Shown piece after piece: positions 28,763-39,400 of a stretch of DNA of 64,000 bases. Every line of letters starts with the position of its first letter. Within the stretch, counting starts at the first letter, position 1. A program made the position numbers and the translations under genes. Source of the DNA: Cytophagales bacterium (GTDB lineage Bacteria; Bacteroidota; Bacteroidia; Cytophagales; Cyclobacteriaceae). The stretch lies in the NCBI GenBank assembly GCA_022360015.1, contig JAKSDQ010000264.1:1-64000 (forward strand), written 5' to 3'. The notes under the pieces are model-generated. The model saw nothing but the letters and a program-made list of their open reading frames with translations, had not been told where the DNA came from and searched no databases.

Positions 28763-29464
28763 ATGGTCAGAAAAAAAATCGTGGTTTTATCGGGTGCAGG
28801 TGTAAGCGCGGAAAGTGGTATACCAACTTTTAGGGACTCTAACGGGTTGTGGGAGGGACATGATGTCATGGATGTAGCATCTCCCGAGGGCTGGCGCCGA
28901 AACCCTGAGTTGGTCCTGGATTTTTACAATCAAAGGAGAAAAAACGCCCTATCGGTTCATCCTAATCAGGGACATAGTACATTAGCTGATCTGGAGGAGC
29001 ATTTCGATGTAATCATTATCACCCAGAATGTTGACAACCTCCACGAAAGGGCGGGTTCGACCAATGTTATCCATTTACACGGCGAATTATTTAAGTCCAG
29101 AAGTACATTAGACCACAGACTTATCTATGATATCAGTGGTTGGGAATTAAATATAGGTGACAAATGTGAAAAAGGTGCTCAGCTCAGACCCCATATCGTA
29201 TGGTTTGGAGAGATGGTGCCGATGATGGAGCTAGCGGTAAAGGAAGTAACCACCGCCGATATCTTTGTTGTGGTGGGTACTTCCCTGCAGGTTTACCCGG
29301 CAGCCGGTCTGATTGACTATGTGAGCCGGAATGTACCTGTTTATATCATCGACCCTAACATGCCGGAGGTTGCTCCGAGAACCAACCTGTCATTAATAGA
29401 AGCGCCTGGAAGCGTGGGTTTAAAGCAGGTGGCGGAGGAGTTGGCAGCTAAGTATTTGCCCTGA
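28763..29464 (+). CDS. NAD-dependent protein deacylase, sirtuin class III (CobB/SIRT5-like)
   Basis: 233-aa sirtuin that removes acyl groups from protein lysines with NAD. The NAD-binding GAGVSAESGIPTFRD motif, TQNVDNLHERAG and catalytic His106 in HLHGE are intact. Tyr55 and Arg58 (FYNQRR) form the acidic acyl-lysine pocket of desuccinylase/demalonylase types. The usual four zinc cysteines are missing: only Cys135 remains in the region between the HG motif and RPHIVWFGE, which suggests a zinc-free small domain. It is preceded by a 246-base gap with no other gene, and converges with metF. Confidence 0.9.
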   Translation: MVRKKIVVLSGAGVSAESGIPTFRDSNGLWEGHDVMDVASPEGWRRNPELVLDFYNQRRKNALSVHPNQGHSTLADLEEHFDVIIITQNVDNLHERAGSTNVIHLHGELFKSRSTLDHRLIYDISGWELNIGDKCEKGAQLRPHIVWFGEMVPMMELAVKEVTTADIFVVVGTSLQVYPAAGLIDYVSRNVPVYIIDPNMPEVAPRTNLSLIEAPGSVGLKQVAEELAAKYLP

Positions 29465-29526
29465 CCCATTGTTGGGCCATGTGCCGTATTGTATCTCATA
29501 ATAATTGTGTGAATCACTTGGTCGAG

Positions 29527-29544
29527 CAGCCCATCGATGGGCTG
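29527..29544. repeat. Perfect 18-base palindrome between sirtuin and metF genes
   Basis: CAGCCCATCGATGGGCTG is its own reverse complement. It lies in the gap between two converging genes and, as RNA, would form a tight GC-rich hairpin. It may help end transcription in either direction, although no long T-run follows. Confidence 0.6.
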
Positions 29545-29603
29545 TAGCGCAAAAAAGTAAAAGAAAAAATGTATTTCAATTGATTAATCTGCCACCTGCC
29601 CCG

Positions 29604-30557
29604 CTAAAACAACTGTTTCGCTATATTATAAACCGGCTCGGCCTTGCCCATAGAATAATAGTGCAAACACGGCACGCCATATTCAATCAGTTCTTTGGAT
29701 TGCTGGACGCACCACTCGACCCCAACCTGCCGGGCGGCGCGATTATCCTTACAGCCTTCTATCGCATCCGATAAATCCTCAGGAATATCAATATGAAATA
29801 TACTGGGCAGGATAGTTACCTGTTTAATGGTGGTAATAGGCTTCAAACCAGGAATAATAGGGACATCTATCCCTTCATTTCTACAGGTTTCTACAAACTC
29901 AAAATATTTCTGGTTATTGTAAAACATCTGCGTGACGATATAATCTGCTCCAAGGGCGACCTTTTGCTTCAAATACCTGATATCTGATTTTAAATTAGGG
30001 GCTTCAAAATGTTTTTCAGGGTAACCGGCTACCCCCACACAAAAACCGGTAGGGTGTGCGTTCAATAATTCTTCGTCAATATATTTACCCTTATTCATGT
30101 CCAATACCTGTGAAAGCAGGTCAATGGCGTAGTTATGGCCTTCCGGATCAGGCACAAAGCGGGATTCCGATTTAATAGCATCACCCCGGATGACCAAAAC
30201 GTTGTCGATACCCAGAAAGTTGAGGTCAATAAGGGCATTTTCAGTCTCTTCCCTGGTAAATCCACCGCAAATAATGTGAGGCACCGTATCGACATTATAT
30301 TTATTCTTAATAGCCGCACAGATTCCCACAGTACCCGGCCTCTTTTTAATCGCCATTTTTTCCAGCAAGCCATTTTCCCGGTTTTTGTAAACGTACTCCT
30401 CACGATGGTAGGTAACATCTATAAAAGGTGGTTTAAACTCCATTAAGGCATCAATATGTTTAAACAGGCTTTCGATACTGTCACCTTTTAACGGAGGCAG
30501 GATTTCTATCGAAAACAGTGTTTTTTTTGCATTTTTCAGATGTTCGGTAACTTTCAT
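29604..30557 (-). CDS. metF: 5,10-methylenetetrahydrofolate reductase
   Basis: FAD enzyme reducing methylene-THF to methyl-THF, the methyl donor for the MetH proteins encoded just upstream. The fold is a beta-alpha barrel with the N-terminal FSIEILPPLKG motif carrying the catalytic Glu, the VLVIRGD strand and the TQMFYNNQKYFEF flavin/folate region. At 317 aa it is a normal bacterial MetF. It is the last gene of the operon, 51 bases after the cobalamin-binding half of metH, and should share control by the SAM-I riboswitch. Confidence 0.95.
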   Translation of the reverse strand: MKVTEHLKNAKKTLFSIEILPPLKGDSIESLFKHIDALMEFKPPFIDVTYHREEYVYKNRENGLLEKMAIKKRPGTVGICAAIKNKYNVDTVPHIICGGFTREETENALIDLNFLGIDNVLVIRGDAIKSESRFVPDPEGHNYAIDLLSQVLDMNKGKYIDEELLNAHPTGFCVGVAGYPEKHFEAPNLKSDIRYLKQKVALGADYIVTQMFYNNQKYFEFVETCRNEGIDVPIIPGLKPITTIKQVTILPSIFHIDIPEDLSDAIEGCKDNRAARQVGVEWCVQQSKELIEYGVPCLHYYSMGKAEPVYNIAKQLF

Positions 30558-30608
30558 TTTTTCTTAACAAATATCAAAATTATTGTTGCTTACGCCTACC
30601 TACAGCTT

Positions 30609-33308
30609 TCAGGGATTGTAGGAAAGGTTAGGAGAAAGCCATTTTTCAGCCTCATTTACAGGCATATCTTTTCTGGTAGCGTAATTCAGCACCTGGTCCT
30701 TATCGATTTTACCTAAACCGAAATATTTAGCTTGGCTGTGTGCAAAGTAAAAACCACTTACCGCAGAAGCCGGATACATGGCAAAGGACTCTGTAAGGCT
30801 AATACCTGTATTTTTCTCTACCTCCAGCAAATCAAACAGCGTCCGCTTTTCTGTATGATCCGGACATGCGGGATAGCCCGGCGCCGGGCGGATTCCCTGG
30901 TATTTTTCCCTGATCAGTTCGTTATTGGACAGGTTTTCAGCCGCTGCATAACCCCAGAGCTCCTTTCTGACTTTTTCGTGCATTAATTCTGCAAAAGCCT
31001 CAGCCAGCCTGTCAGCCAGCGCTTTAATCATAATTTCCTTGTAATCGTCATGGTCTTTTTTGTATGCTTCTATCAGCAATTCGAGGCCGATACCGGAGGT
31101 AACGGCAAAAGCCCCCAGATAATCCTGTTTACCAGACGATTCGGGTGCAATGTAGTCCGCGAGGGAAAGGTTGGGCAGGTTCTTACCTTTTTTCCCCTGT
31201 TGACGAAGGAAATGAAACCTGGTCAATTCCTCCCGACTGTTTTCATCGCAATAAACAGCCACATCATCTGTGTTGATATTGTTAGCCGCATACATGCCTA
31301 CTACCGAATTGGCAATCAAACTTTTATTGCTTATAATCTCGGCCAGCATATGCTGAGCGTCATCGAACAGTTTCCTGGCCTCTTGCCCCACGGTTTTATC
31401 TTCAAAAATTTTAGGATATTTGCCTTTCAACATCCAGGTTTGAAAAAATGGTGTCCAGTCAATGTAATGACTTATTTCCTCCAAAGAATAGTCGTTAAAA
31501 ACGAGATTACCCAACTGAGGTGGCTTTATGATGCCGGTATTTTCCCAATCGATGGCGAATTTATTCTTTTGGGCTTCTTCAAAGGATATGTAGCTTTTCG
31601 TCTGCTTCCTGCTGGCATGATCTTCCCTCAACTTTTGATATTCATCCTTGATTTTCTCTTTGTAATCCCTTTTTGTTTCAGGGTTTATCAATTCCCCTGC
31701 CACAGGAACACTTCTGGAGGCATCCAATACGTGCACCACGGGTCCACTATAATTAGGATCGATTTTCACTGCGGTATGGATACGGGAGGTAGTGGCCCCT
31801 CCGATCAACAGGGGCAACCTGAAGTTTTGTTTTTCCATTTCCTTGGCCACGTGTACCATTTCATCGAGCGAAGGGGTAATCAGTCCGCTCAGCCCAATGA
31901 CATCGACCCCTTTTTCAATGGCCGTTTCCAGAATTTTTTCAGCCGGTACCATTACGCCCAAATCCACAATCTCGTAGTTGTTACAGGCCAACACCACGCC
32001 GACAATATTTTTGCCAATATCATGCACATCACCTTTAACCGTAGCCAATAGGATTTTAGCTACCCCATGCTGACCATTTTGCGATTTTTCTGCCTCAAGA
32101 AAGGGCAAAAGATAGGCCACCGCTTTTTTCATCACACGGGCACTCTTCACGACCTGCGGCAAAAACATCTTTCCGGAGCCAAACAAATCACCTACCACAT
32201 TCATACCATCCATAAGTGGGCCCTCAATGACTTTAATGGGCATATTATATTTTATACGGGCCTCCTCAGTATCTTCTTCAATGTACTCGACAATTCCCTT
32301 CACCAAGGCATGCGTCAACCTTTGCTCAACGGGGTCACTGCGCCATGCGTCATCTATCACCTGCTTCCGGGCACCTCCCTTCACCTTTTCGGCAAATTCC
32401 AACAATCGCTCTGTAGCATCATCCTTTCTGTCCAGCAACACATCTTCTACCCGCTCCAACAAATCTTTGGGAATTTCATCATATACTTCCAGCATGGTCG
32501 GGTTTACAATACCCATGTCCATACCGTGTCGGATGGCATGATAGAGAAAAGCCGAATGCATAGCTTCCCTGACTACATTATTACCACGGAAGGAAAAAGA
32601 AACATTACTTACCCCTCCGCTGACGTGAGCGCCCGGCAGGTTTTCTTTGATCCATTGGGTCGCATTGAAAAAATCCACGGCATTTTTCCGGTGTTCCTCG
32701 ATGCCGGTGGCTACCGGAAAAATGTTAGGATCGAATATGATGTCCTGAGGCTGGAATTTCACCTTTTCCACCAATGTTTTGTAGGAACGCTCACATATTT
32801 CAATTCTCCTTTCATAAGTATCTGCCTGGCCTTTTTCATCAAAAGCCATCACAATTACTGCCGCTCCATAACGTAGAATTCTCTTTGCCTGCCAAATAAA
32901 CTCTTCTTCTCCCCCTTTTAAGCTAATGGAGTTAACAATCCCTTTACCTTGTATGCATTTCAGACCGGCCTCGATGATGTGCCATTTGGATGAGTCGATC
33001 ATAATGGGTACCCGGGCGATCTCGGGCTCCGCAGCAACCAGATTCAGAAACTTCACCATCGCCTCTTCGCCATCAATCATGCCTTCGTCCATATTGATAT
33101 CAATGATCTGCGCTCCTCCCTTCACCTGGTCCAATGCCACCTCCAACGCCTCATCATACCTTTCTTCTTTGATCAACCGTAAAAATCTCTTTGAGCCGGT
33201 GACATTTGTTCGCTCCCCGATGTTAACAAAATTGGTTTCCGGCGTAATTACCAGCGGTTCTAACCCACTTAACTTCAAATAACCAATCTTATTCAGTGTT
33301 TCAGACAT
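30609..33308 (-). CDS. metH: Methionine synthase, cobalamin-dependent, C-terminal part (folate, B12 and activation domains)
   Basis: 899-aa protein corresponding to the last three modules of MetH. Residues about 15-280 are the pterin-binding barrel that takes methyl-THF. About 325-560 are the helical cap and B12-binding Rossmann domain with DVHDIG (His429, lower axial ligand of cobalamin). About 580-899 form the AdoMet-dependent reactivation domain with the [12 protein letters not shown] motif. The homocysteine-binding module is missing and is encoded separately just upstream. The two must work together to methylate homocysteine. There is a clean start and a 44-base gap between them. Confidence 0.95.
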   Translation of the reverse strand: MSETLNKIGYLKLSGLEPLVITPETNFVNIGERTNVTGSKRFLRLIKEERYDEALEVALDQVKGGAQIIDINMDEGMIDGEEAMVKFLNLVAAEPEIARVPIMIDSSKWHIIEAGLKCIQGKGIVNSISLKGGEEEFIWQAKRILRYGAAVIVMAFDEKGQADTYERRIEICERSYKTLVEKVKFQPQDIIFDPNIFPVATGIEEHRKNAVDFFNATQWIKENLPGAHVSGGVSNVSFSFRGNNVVREAMHSAFLYHAIRHGMDMGIVNPTMLEVYDEIPKDLLERVEDVLLDRKDDATERLLEFAEKVKGGARKQVIDDAWRSDPVEQRLTHALVKGIVEYIEEDTEEARIKYNMPIKVIEGPLMDGMNVVGDLFGSGKMFLPQVVKSARVMKKAVAYLLPFLEAEKSQNGQHGVAKILLATVKGDVHDIGKNIVGVVLACNNYEIVDLGVMVPAEKILETAIEKGVDVIGLSGLITPSLDEMVHVAKEMEKQNFRLPLLIGGATTSRIHTAVKIDPNYSGPVVHVLDASRSVPVAGELINPETKRDYKEKIKDEYQKLREDHASRKQTKSYISFEEAQKNKFAIDWENTGIIKPPQLGNLVFNDYSLEEISHYIDWTPFFQTWMLKGKYPKIFEDKTVGQEARKLFDDAQHMLAEIISNKSLIANSVVGMYAANNINTDDVAVYCDENSREELTRFHFLRQQGKKGKNLPNLSLADYIAPESSGKQDYLGAFAVTSGIGLELLIEAYKKDHDDYKEIMIKALADRLAEAFAELMHEKVRKELWGYAAAENLSNNELIREKYQGIRPAPGYPACPDHTEKRTLFDLLEVEKNTGISLTESFAMYPASAVSGFYFAHSQAKYFGLGKIDKDQVLNYATRKDMPVNEAEKWLSPNLSYNP

Positions 33309-33352
33309 CTAATTTCTTTTTAGTCAGGTTTAATGTTTATGTAAGCAGCCAA

Positions 33353-34360
33353 TTATACTATAATTTTTTCTAAAACCACCTGTCTGGGGCTGTATTTGGC
33401 TGCCAGCTCGCTGATCTTTTTTATATGGGCAGGGGTGGTGCCGCAGCATCCACCGACAATGTTTACCAGTCCCTCCTTGAGGAATTCCTCAATTTGTTCG
33501 GCCATCATTTCAGGTGTTTCATCATATTCCCCGAACTCATTGGGCAAGCCTGCGTTAGGATGGGCACTGACAAAACTGTCTGACTCCCTGGACAAAACCT
33601 GCAGATAAGGCCTCAACTGACTTGCTCCCAGTGCGCAATTCAAACCCACACTTAACAAAGGAATGTGCCCGATCGAAACCAGGAAGGCGTTCGCGGTTTG
33701 CCCTGATAAAGTTCTGCCGCTGGCATCCGTAATGGTGCCGGATACCATCAGGGGAATATCACAGTTCAATTCCTCCAGTAATTCTGTAACACCGAAGAGT
33801 GCCGCTTTGGCATTGAGCGTGTCAAAAACGGTTTCGATGAGCAGAAGATCCACACCCCCATCTATCAGTCCTTTCGCCTGCTCCTTATATGCCGTGGTTA
33901 GTTCATCAAAAGAAACCCCGCGGTAGCCCGGATCGTTGACATCGGGGGAGATCGAAGCGGTTTTATTGGTAGGACCGATGGACCCCGCTACAAATCTTGG
34001 TTTATGTGGTTCCTTTTCAGTAAATTCCCTGGCAGCTTCTTTAGCCAGTTTGGCTGACTGATAGTTTAATTCATATACCAGCTCTTCCAGATGGTAGTCC
34101 GACTGGGCAATGGTGGTGCTGCAAAAAGTATTGGTCTCAGCAATATCAGCGCCCGCAGCGAAATATGCTTTATGAATTTCTTTAATGATATCAGGTTGTG
34201 TTATGGAAAGCAGATCGTTGTTCCCTTGCAACGGATGCGGGTGATCCTCGAACCGTTCGCCCCGGTAGTCTTTCTCCTCCAGTTTGTGTTTCTGGATCAT
34301 TGTGCCCATGGCACCGTCCAGCACCAGGATTCTATCTTTCAAAATTTTTTTTAAGTTCAT
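33353..34360 (-). CDS. Homocysteine S-methyltransferase domain protein (N-terminal part of split MetH)
   Basis: 335-aa protein matching the first module of MetH. It is a barrel that binds zinc and homocysteine. The three zinc cysteines are present: Cys242 in GLNCALG and Cys305/Cys306 in [11 protein letters not shown]. The N-terminal DGAMGTMIQ motif is typical. It is the first gene of the metH-metF operon, about 80 bases downstream of the SAM-I riboswitch aptamer. On its own it could act as a betaine- or methylmethionine-type homocysteine methyltransferase, but the gene order argues for work with the adjacent MetH remainder. Confidence 0.93.
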   Translation of the reverse strand: MNLKKILKDRILVLDGAMGTMIQKHKLEEKDYRGERFEDHPHPLQGNNDLLSITQPDIIKEIHKAYFAAGADIAETNTFCSTTIAQSDYHLEELVYELNYQSAKLAKEAAREFTEKEPHKPRFVAGSIGPTNKTASISPDVNDPGYRGVSFDELTTAYKEQAKGLIDGGVDLLLIETVFDTLNAKAALFGVTELLEELNCDIPLMVSGTITDASGRTLSGQTANAFLVSIGHIPLLSVGLNCALGASQLRPYLQVLSRESDSFVSAHPNAGLPNEFGEYDETPEMMAEQIEEFLKEGLVNIVGGCCGTTPAHIKKISELAAKYSPRQVVLEKIIV

Positions 34361-34439
34361 TGCAATCGAGCTTATACAGTGAGATTGTCCTTTGTTTTAT
34401 TACCAATAAACTTATCAGAAAGATTTTAAGAGAGGCTCA

Positions 34440-34540
34440 ATAGCTTATCTTTCCCTTATTGGGATGGGAATTAGCACCAAGTTTTACCAAGGTTGCCAAG
34501 ACTTCATAGGGCCCAGTCCCTCCGTCTTTCTTGATAAGTA
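34440..34540 (-). promoter_or_regulatory. SAM-I (S-box) riboswitch
   Basis: Read on the minus strand, the leader shows the S-box aptamer in order: CTTATCAAG closing stem, GGAGGGACTGGGCCC, TATGAAG, TTGGCAACC, GGTGCTAATTCC, and AAAGATAAG closing the P1 stem. P1 pairs CTTATC (34533-34538) with GATAAG (34444-34449). The aptamer binds S-adenosylmethionine and lies upstream of the split metH-metF operon. A second GATAAG occurs further downstream at about 34411-34416 and could compete with the first for CTTATC. No obvious T-run terminator was found, so control may be on translation. Confidence 0.93.
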
Positions 34541-34850
34541 GGTGCAAAGAAATACATAAAATATGATAATGGAAAGAAAGAGGGTAAAAAATTTGAGCGC
34601 TTTGGGAAAAAAGCCCCAAAAACCGGATAAGTGTCAGACTTTTCACCGGCATCGTGCGTTGGCGCATAATTTGCCCTGGCCAACTGAAGGGTTGTCATAG
34701 AAAACAGGCGCAGTGTCGACGTTTAATTTTACCGGCGGGTTGAGTTACCTGGGCCAAGAGTTCCGCCCTGAATAAAATGAGAAAGGCTAAATGACAAAAG
34801 TACTTCATGATCAAGCGTAAAAGCTAAAAAAAATATCCACCCACATTCGC

Positions 34851-34920
34851 TCCTCTCTGTGTCTTAGTGCCTCCTGTGGTGAACAATGGTGAACCACCAA
34901 GACACCAAGACACGGAGAAG
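34851..34920. repeat. Palindromic intergenic repeat, copy C
   Basis: The left arm (34854-34880; CTCTGTGTCTTAGTGCCT) and right arm (34894-34920; CACCAAGACACCAAGACACGGAG) match copies A and B. They flank the same central ATGGTGA spacer seen in copy A. It lies just past the 3' end of the SusD gene and upstream of the metH leader. Confidence 0.8.
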
Positions 34921-34986
34921 TTGAACTAAAGCATTGTTGAAATGCCGGTTAAATACCGCACCATTTGCTATGCTCACAAAGTTATG

Positions 34987-36351
34987 TTACTGATCCCACC
35001 AAAACCTGTCCTGGAAATTAGGCGCATTAGTCGGAACATTAGTCGGGTTCAGATCTATTTCTGTCTGAGGATAAGGCAACCTTCTCGGCACCTCGCCATT
35101 CAGATTGAACGCATTGGAGCCCAACGGATTAGGAGTAATAGCAGGAAATCCTGTTCTCCTGAAATCCGACCACGCTTCAAGCCCATGAGAATACAAAGCA
35201 ATGTATTTTTCGGTGATTATTCGTTCCAATCTTTCATTATTGGTGGTAAGACCATCAAAATTTGCGTAAGTATTCACATAATCTTCATCGATCTCACCGG
35301 TGATTTTAGACAAAGAGGCTTCTACCGCTTCCTGTAATGCAGTTTCAGCGGCAACAACGTCACTATTTCCCATAAGCTCTGCTTCAGCTTCAATGAACTT
35401 AACCTCGGCATAACTCATATACACTACCGGGGAATTAATACTCGTATAAAAACCATCCCTGTCAAAGTCCTTTTCACCTGCCACAAATAAATCACGCCTG
35501 GGGTCGTTTCTGGCCTCCAGCAAATCTACAAAGAATTGATTCATCTCCATATTGCCAGCCCTGTCCTGAGTGAATTGAAACTGGGGATTGGCTTCATTGG
35601 CTGCTGAACCAAAAACAAATTGGAAATCATCATCATTAGAAACAATGCCTGATTCTAATGCAGCCAGGGCTTTTGCGTAAGCATCAGGATCGACCTTAGA
35701 GGTACGAAGATGGTATTTAGCCCTTAGCGATCTGGCTATTTTAGCCCATATTTCAACATCTCCTTCATACATTAGATCCTCATCACCCAGGACAATACCA
35801 CTACCGCCATCTCCTTCGAATTTGGCAATGGCATCATCCAGAAGCCGTTGAATTTCGACATAGATGTCCTGCTGGGCATCATACTGGGGAAAGAAATTTT
35901 CATCCAATCCCTGCCAGGCATCTGTATAAGGTACATCGCCGAACATATCGGTCAGGCTGCCGATGCTATGTGCGATCAGTACCTGCACCATAGCAGCAGT
36001 GTGCCGGGAGTCTTCATCTTCAGCCTTTCGCAATACAGTGACCAAAGGATTCAAAGCATTTGCATAGGTTCTTCGCCATACGCCATCCATATCACTGGAA
36101 AATACCAGGTAATTATAATTGTCTTGTTGCTGGGCGTTAACCCCTTCAAAATGTTGCATAAACAACCCGTTGATCCTGACCATTTCACCTCCTACTGCGA
36201 AGGCCATACCGGCCTGGGCTGCCGGCACAATAGCCTGTGCGGATACATCACTTGGTAATGCCGGGTTTATATTGGTGTCGCCAAAGTCACACGAAGATAA
36301 AATGAACACACCGAGTAAAATAAAAGATATTTTATGTTTTATATTTTTCAT
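34987..36351 (-). CDS. SusD/RagB-family outer-membrane lipoprotein (SusD-like type 2)
   Basis: 454-aa nutrient-binding lipoprotein that caps the TonB-dependent SusC channel. The signal ends in a lipobox (ILSSC, Cys21). The body is helix-rich with tetratricopeptide-like packing and matches the SusD-like_2 group: AQAGMAFAVGGE..WRRTYANALNPL near the N-terminus, and EGLEAWSDFRRTGFPAI-type and NVPTNAPNFQDRFWWDQ sequences at the C-terminus. It starts 61 bases after the SusC stop and is co-transcribed. No glycosidase, protease or sensor gene accompanies the pair, so the ligand is unknown. Confidence 0.92.
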   Translation of the reverse strand: MKNIKHKISFILLGVFILSSCDFGDTNINPALPSDVSAQAIVPAAQAGMAFAVGGEMVRINGLFMQHFEGVNAQQQDNYNYLVFSSDMDGVWRRTYANALNPLVTVLRKAEDEDSRHTAAMVQVLIAHSIGSLTDMFGDVPYTDAWQGLDENFFPQYDAQQDIYVEIQRLLDDAIAKFEGDGGSGIVLGDEDLMYEGDVEIWAKIARSLRAKYHLRTSKVDPDAYAKALAALESGIVSNDDDFQFVFGSAANEANPQFQFTQDRAGNMEMNQFFVDLLEARNDPRRDLFVAGEKDFDRDGFYTSINSPVVYMSYAEVKFIEAEAELMGNSDVVAAETALQEAVEASLSKITGEIDEDYVNTYANFDGLTTNNERLERIITEKYIALYSHGLEAWSDFRRTGFPAITPNPLGSNAFNLNGEVPRRLPYPQTEIDLNPTNVPTNAPNFQDRFWWDQ

Positions 36352-36412
36352 TTTTCAATATTTAAAAATAAACCTTCAAATTAACGTTGCTGCGTTCTCA
36401 CGCATTCCCCTG

Positions 36413-39400
36413 CTAAAATTTTAAGTTTAAGTTAGCACCAAAACTTCTGGTATTCGGATTGTTGAAATAATCATATCCGAATACGTTGCTGGCATCACTT
36501 GTCAGGTTTGTTTCAGGATCAATCCCGGTGTAATCTGTAATCAGGAAGGCATTTCTAACACTGAAACCGATGCTTGCCCCTTCAAAAGGTAATTTTTCAA
36601 TCAGGGCGGTCGGCAAGGTATAAGACAATGAAATATCCCTCAATCTGACCCAAGATGCATCCTGGACGGTTAGCTCATCAAGGTTGACAAAACCGTAATT
36701 CTGGTAAAAATTAGTACTTCCATCGGTTCCTCCTTTCACAACTTCGATATTATTGATGATATTGGTTGGGTTGCCATCCTCATCAGCCAGCACACCGGGA
36801 AAGATTACCCTTTCATTCCGGTCCAGAGTTTCAATACCTACACCAAAGTTGTTAAGCACTCCGGAGGTGCCATTGTAGACGTCACCACCTTGTCTGATGT
36901 CCAGAAGAAACGACAGTGAGAGTCCTTTATAGCTAAAGGTATTTCTGATTCCCAGGGTCCAGTCCGGGGTGGGGTCCCCTACTTTTCCATCGACAGGGTC
37001 CTGCAAAGGCATTCCTGTACCGGGATCAATCACCATTCTCCCCTGGTCATCCCTCAGGAACCTGGTGCCGAAGAAAATACCATAAGGTTCCCCTTCCTGA
37101 ATTCTCTGTGTTCCGAATGGATCAATAGTAATAGCGTTTAATCCGGGAGCCAGCTCATTTACGATAGTTGTGTACTTGTTAAAGTTAAATCCCAGGTCAT
37201 AGCTGAAACGATTATTTTGTATCAGCGTGGTATTCAGGGCAATTTCCACACCCTCATTCTCAATCTCTCCGGCATTGATGGCCCTTTGAAGGAAACCGGA
37301 AGGCCTCGGGATATCTACCAGGATAATCATATCCTCTGACTTGGCATTATAATAGGTGATATCGGCGGTTATCCTGCCTTGCCAAAATCTAAGATCTGCC
37401 CCAATTTCCAGCGTAGTAGTAAACTCCGGTTTTAAATCGGGGTTTCCAAGTGTGGCATCAGGAATAAAAGAGTTGGTGCCAAGCGCTGGGAAAATAACAC
37501 CATTGAGGCCCGTCCACCCATCCCTAACACGGGCCTGGGCAAAACCGGTTGTTGTTAAAGCAAAACCGGCATCATTCCCTACCCTGCCATAAGAAGCCCG
37601 TATTTTGCCATAAGGCAATACATTACCACCGATATCCAGGGTTTCAGTAAATGCCCAGCCCGCTGCAACAGCCGAGTAGAAAAATGAGTTGTTGTCATCG
37701 GTCAATGTAGACGACCAGTCATTTCTGGCTGTCAGGTTGAGAAAAAGTTGATCTTTATAACTGATTTTAACATCTCCATAAACGCCATATAGCTGTCTTT
37801 CGGTAGGTCTTTCCACCGAACTTACTGCTCCGGCACTGGCCATATTAAAAAAGCCTCTGGATGCCAGACCTTGTCCATCGTCCCTTCTGTTGTCCACCTC
37901 CTTTTTATAGTAATTCCAGCCCGCAGTGGCGTTAAGGGAGAAGTTCTGCCCCAAATCTCTGCTAAAAGTTCCCAGCAAGTCTGTATTTAAGTCGGTACTG
38001 CTGATACTGTGATTGACTACCTGGCCTTGTGCAAGCGTAGCAGAGCCTATATCATTTCTGAACTTTCTGAAGTCGCTGTAAGTGTCAATACCTTGTCGCA
38101 GCGTTACCGTAAATCCTGGGATTACATCATAGGAGAATTGTGCAAAACCGATCAACCTGTTAACATCATCGGTTAAGAAGTTTTTATAGACCGTCCAGTA
38201 TGGATTATCGTACCTGGCACCACGTGAGCTGGTAAGACCGCGGTAGGACCTTGGCGCCCCGTCTTCAAATTCATAAGCAGATGGATCTTTATCAGGATCA
38301 ACACCATTGCTGTTATCAAAAGTGGGGGTGGTTCTCAACAATCCCAACATTACTCCGGAAGTGTTGGAGCCGTTTTGCGATCTTTTGCCGCCGGATTTGA
38401 TGTAGTTGGCGGAAAAAGACGTTTTTAAACGATCGGTTAAATTAGCACCGATGGTGGCTTTAAAGGAGGTTCTTGTAAAATCTGTATTTGGAATGATACC
38501 CGTTTGATCCATTCTTCCGGCAGAAACGTAGTAGGTTATATTTTTGCCGCCACCGGTTACACTTAAATGATTATTAAAGGTGGTTCCGGTTTCGAAAAAA
38601 TCACCTTCGTTGTCATAAGCATTGACCCTGCGATCGGTAGCACTTGGATCAGTCGCCAAAACGATTGTTCCATTTCTATCGAAATCGGAAGGGATATCCG
38701 AATATCTGAGATCAGATATGCTGGGGCCCCATGAGGTAGAATTTCCGGTTTCCGGTCCCCGGTATGTAGGAAAAGTCTCCCCCTGATTTACGCGGCCTTG
38801 TGAAAATTCTTTCTGCAAATCAGGCAGTCTATTGACCCGGTCAGCGGTAAATGAGGTACTGAAACTGATTTTTGGCTTGCCAGCGGTATCGGAACCTTTT
38901 TTTGTGGTAATAATAATAGCCCCATTCGCTGCCCGTATTCCGTAAAGAGCGGTGGCCGATGGGCCTTTCAAAACTGTTAAAGAGGCAATATCGTCCGGGT
39001 TTATGTCAATCGCACGGTTGGAGTTGTTCACACCACCTGAACCAAGATCACTGACCGCACCCTCCGGAGAGTCAGCGGTGGTGAAAGTACTGTTATCGAT
39101 CGGGACACCGTCTACAACAAACAATGGGGAATTACTTCCCTGAAATGACTTATTTCCCCGGATTCTGATTTGGGCAGCGGCCCCGGCTGTGCCACCGGAA
39201 CTGATCACCTGCACGCCTGCCGCCTTTTGGGCCAGTGCAGCCACAAGATTAGTTTCACCGGAACGGGTAATCTCCTCCGCCTTAACTTCCTGAATGGAAT
39301 AACCCAGATCGCGTTTGTTGGCCGTTAAACCAACCGCAGTAACAACTACCTCAGAAAGTTGCCTGACATCATCGACCATGACTATATCGATGACAGAACG

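Noticed and set aside
31050-32876. Long plus-strand open frames inside metH
   Set aside because: They lie antisense to a complete metH coding region with intact motifs and have no start context or family match.
34437-34667. 76-codon minus-strand frame upstream of the metH genes
   Set aside because: It overlaps the SAM-I aptamer, whose ordered core and paired stem explain the conservation better; the predicted peptide has no coding character.
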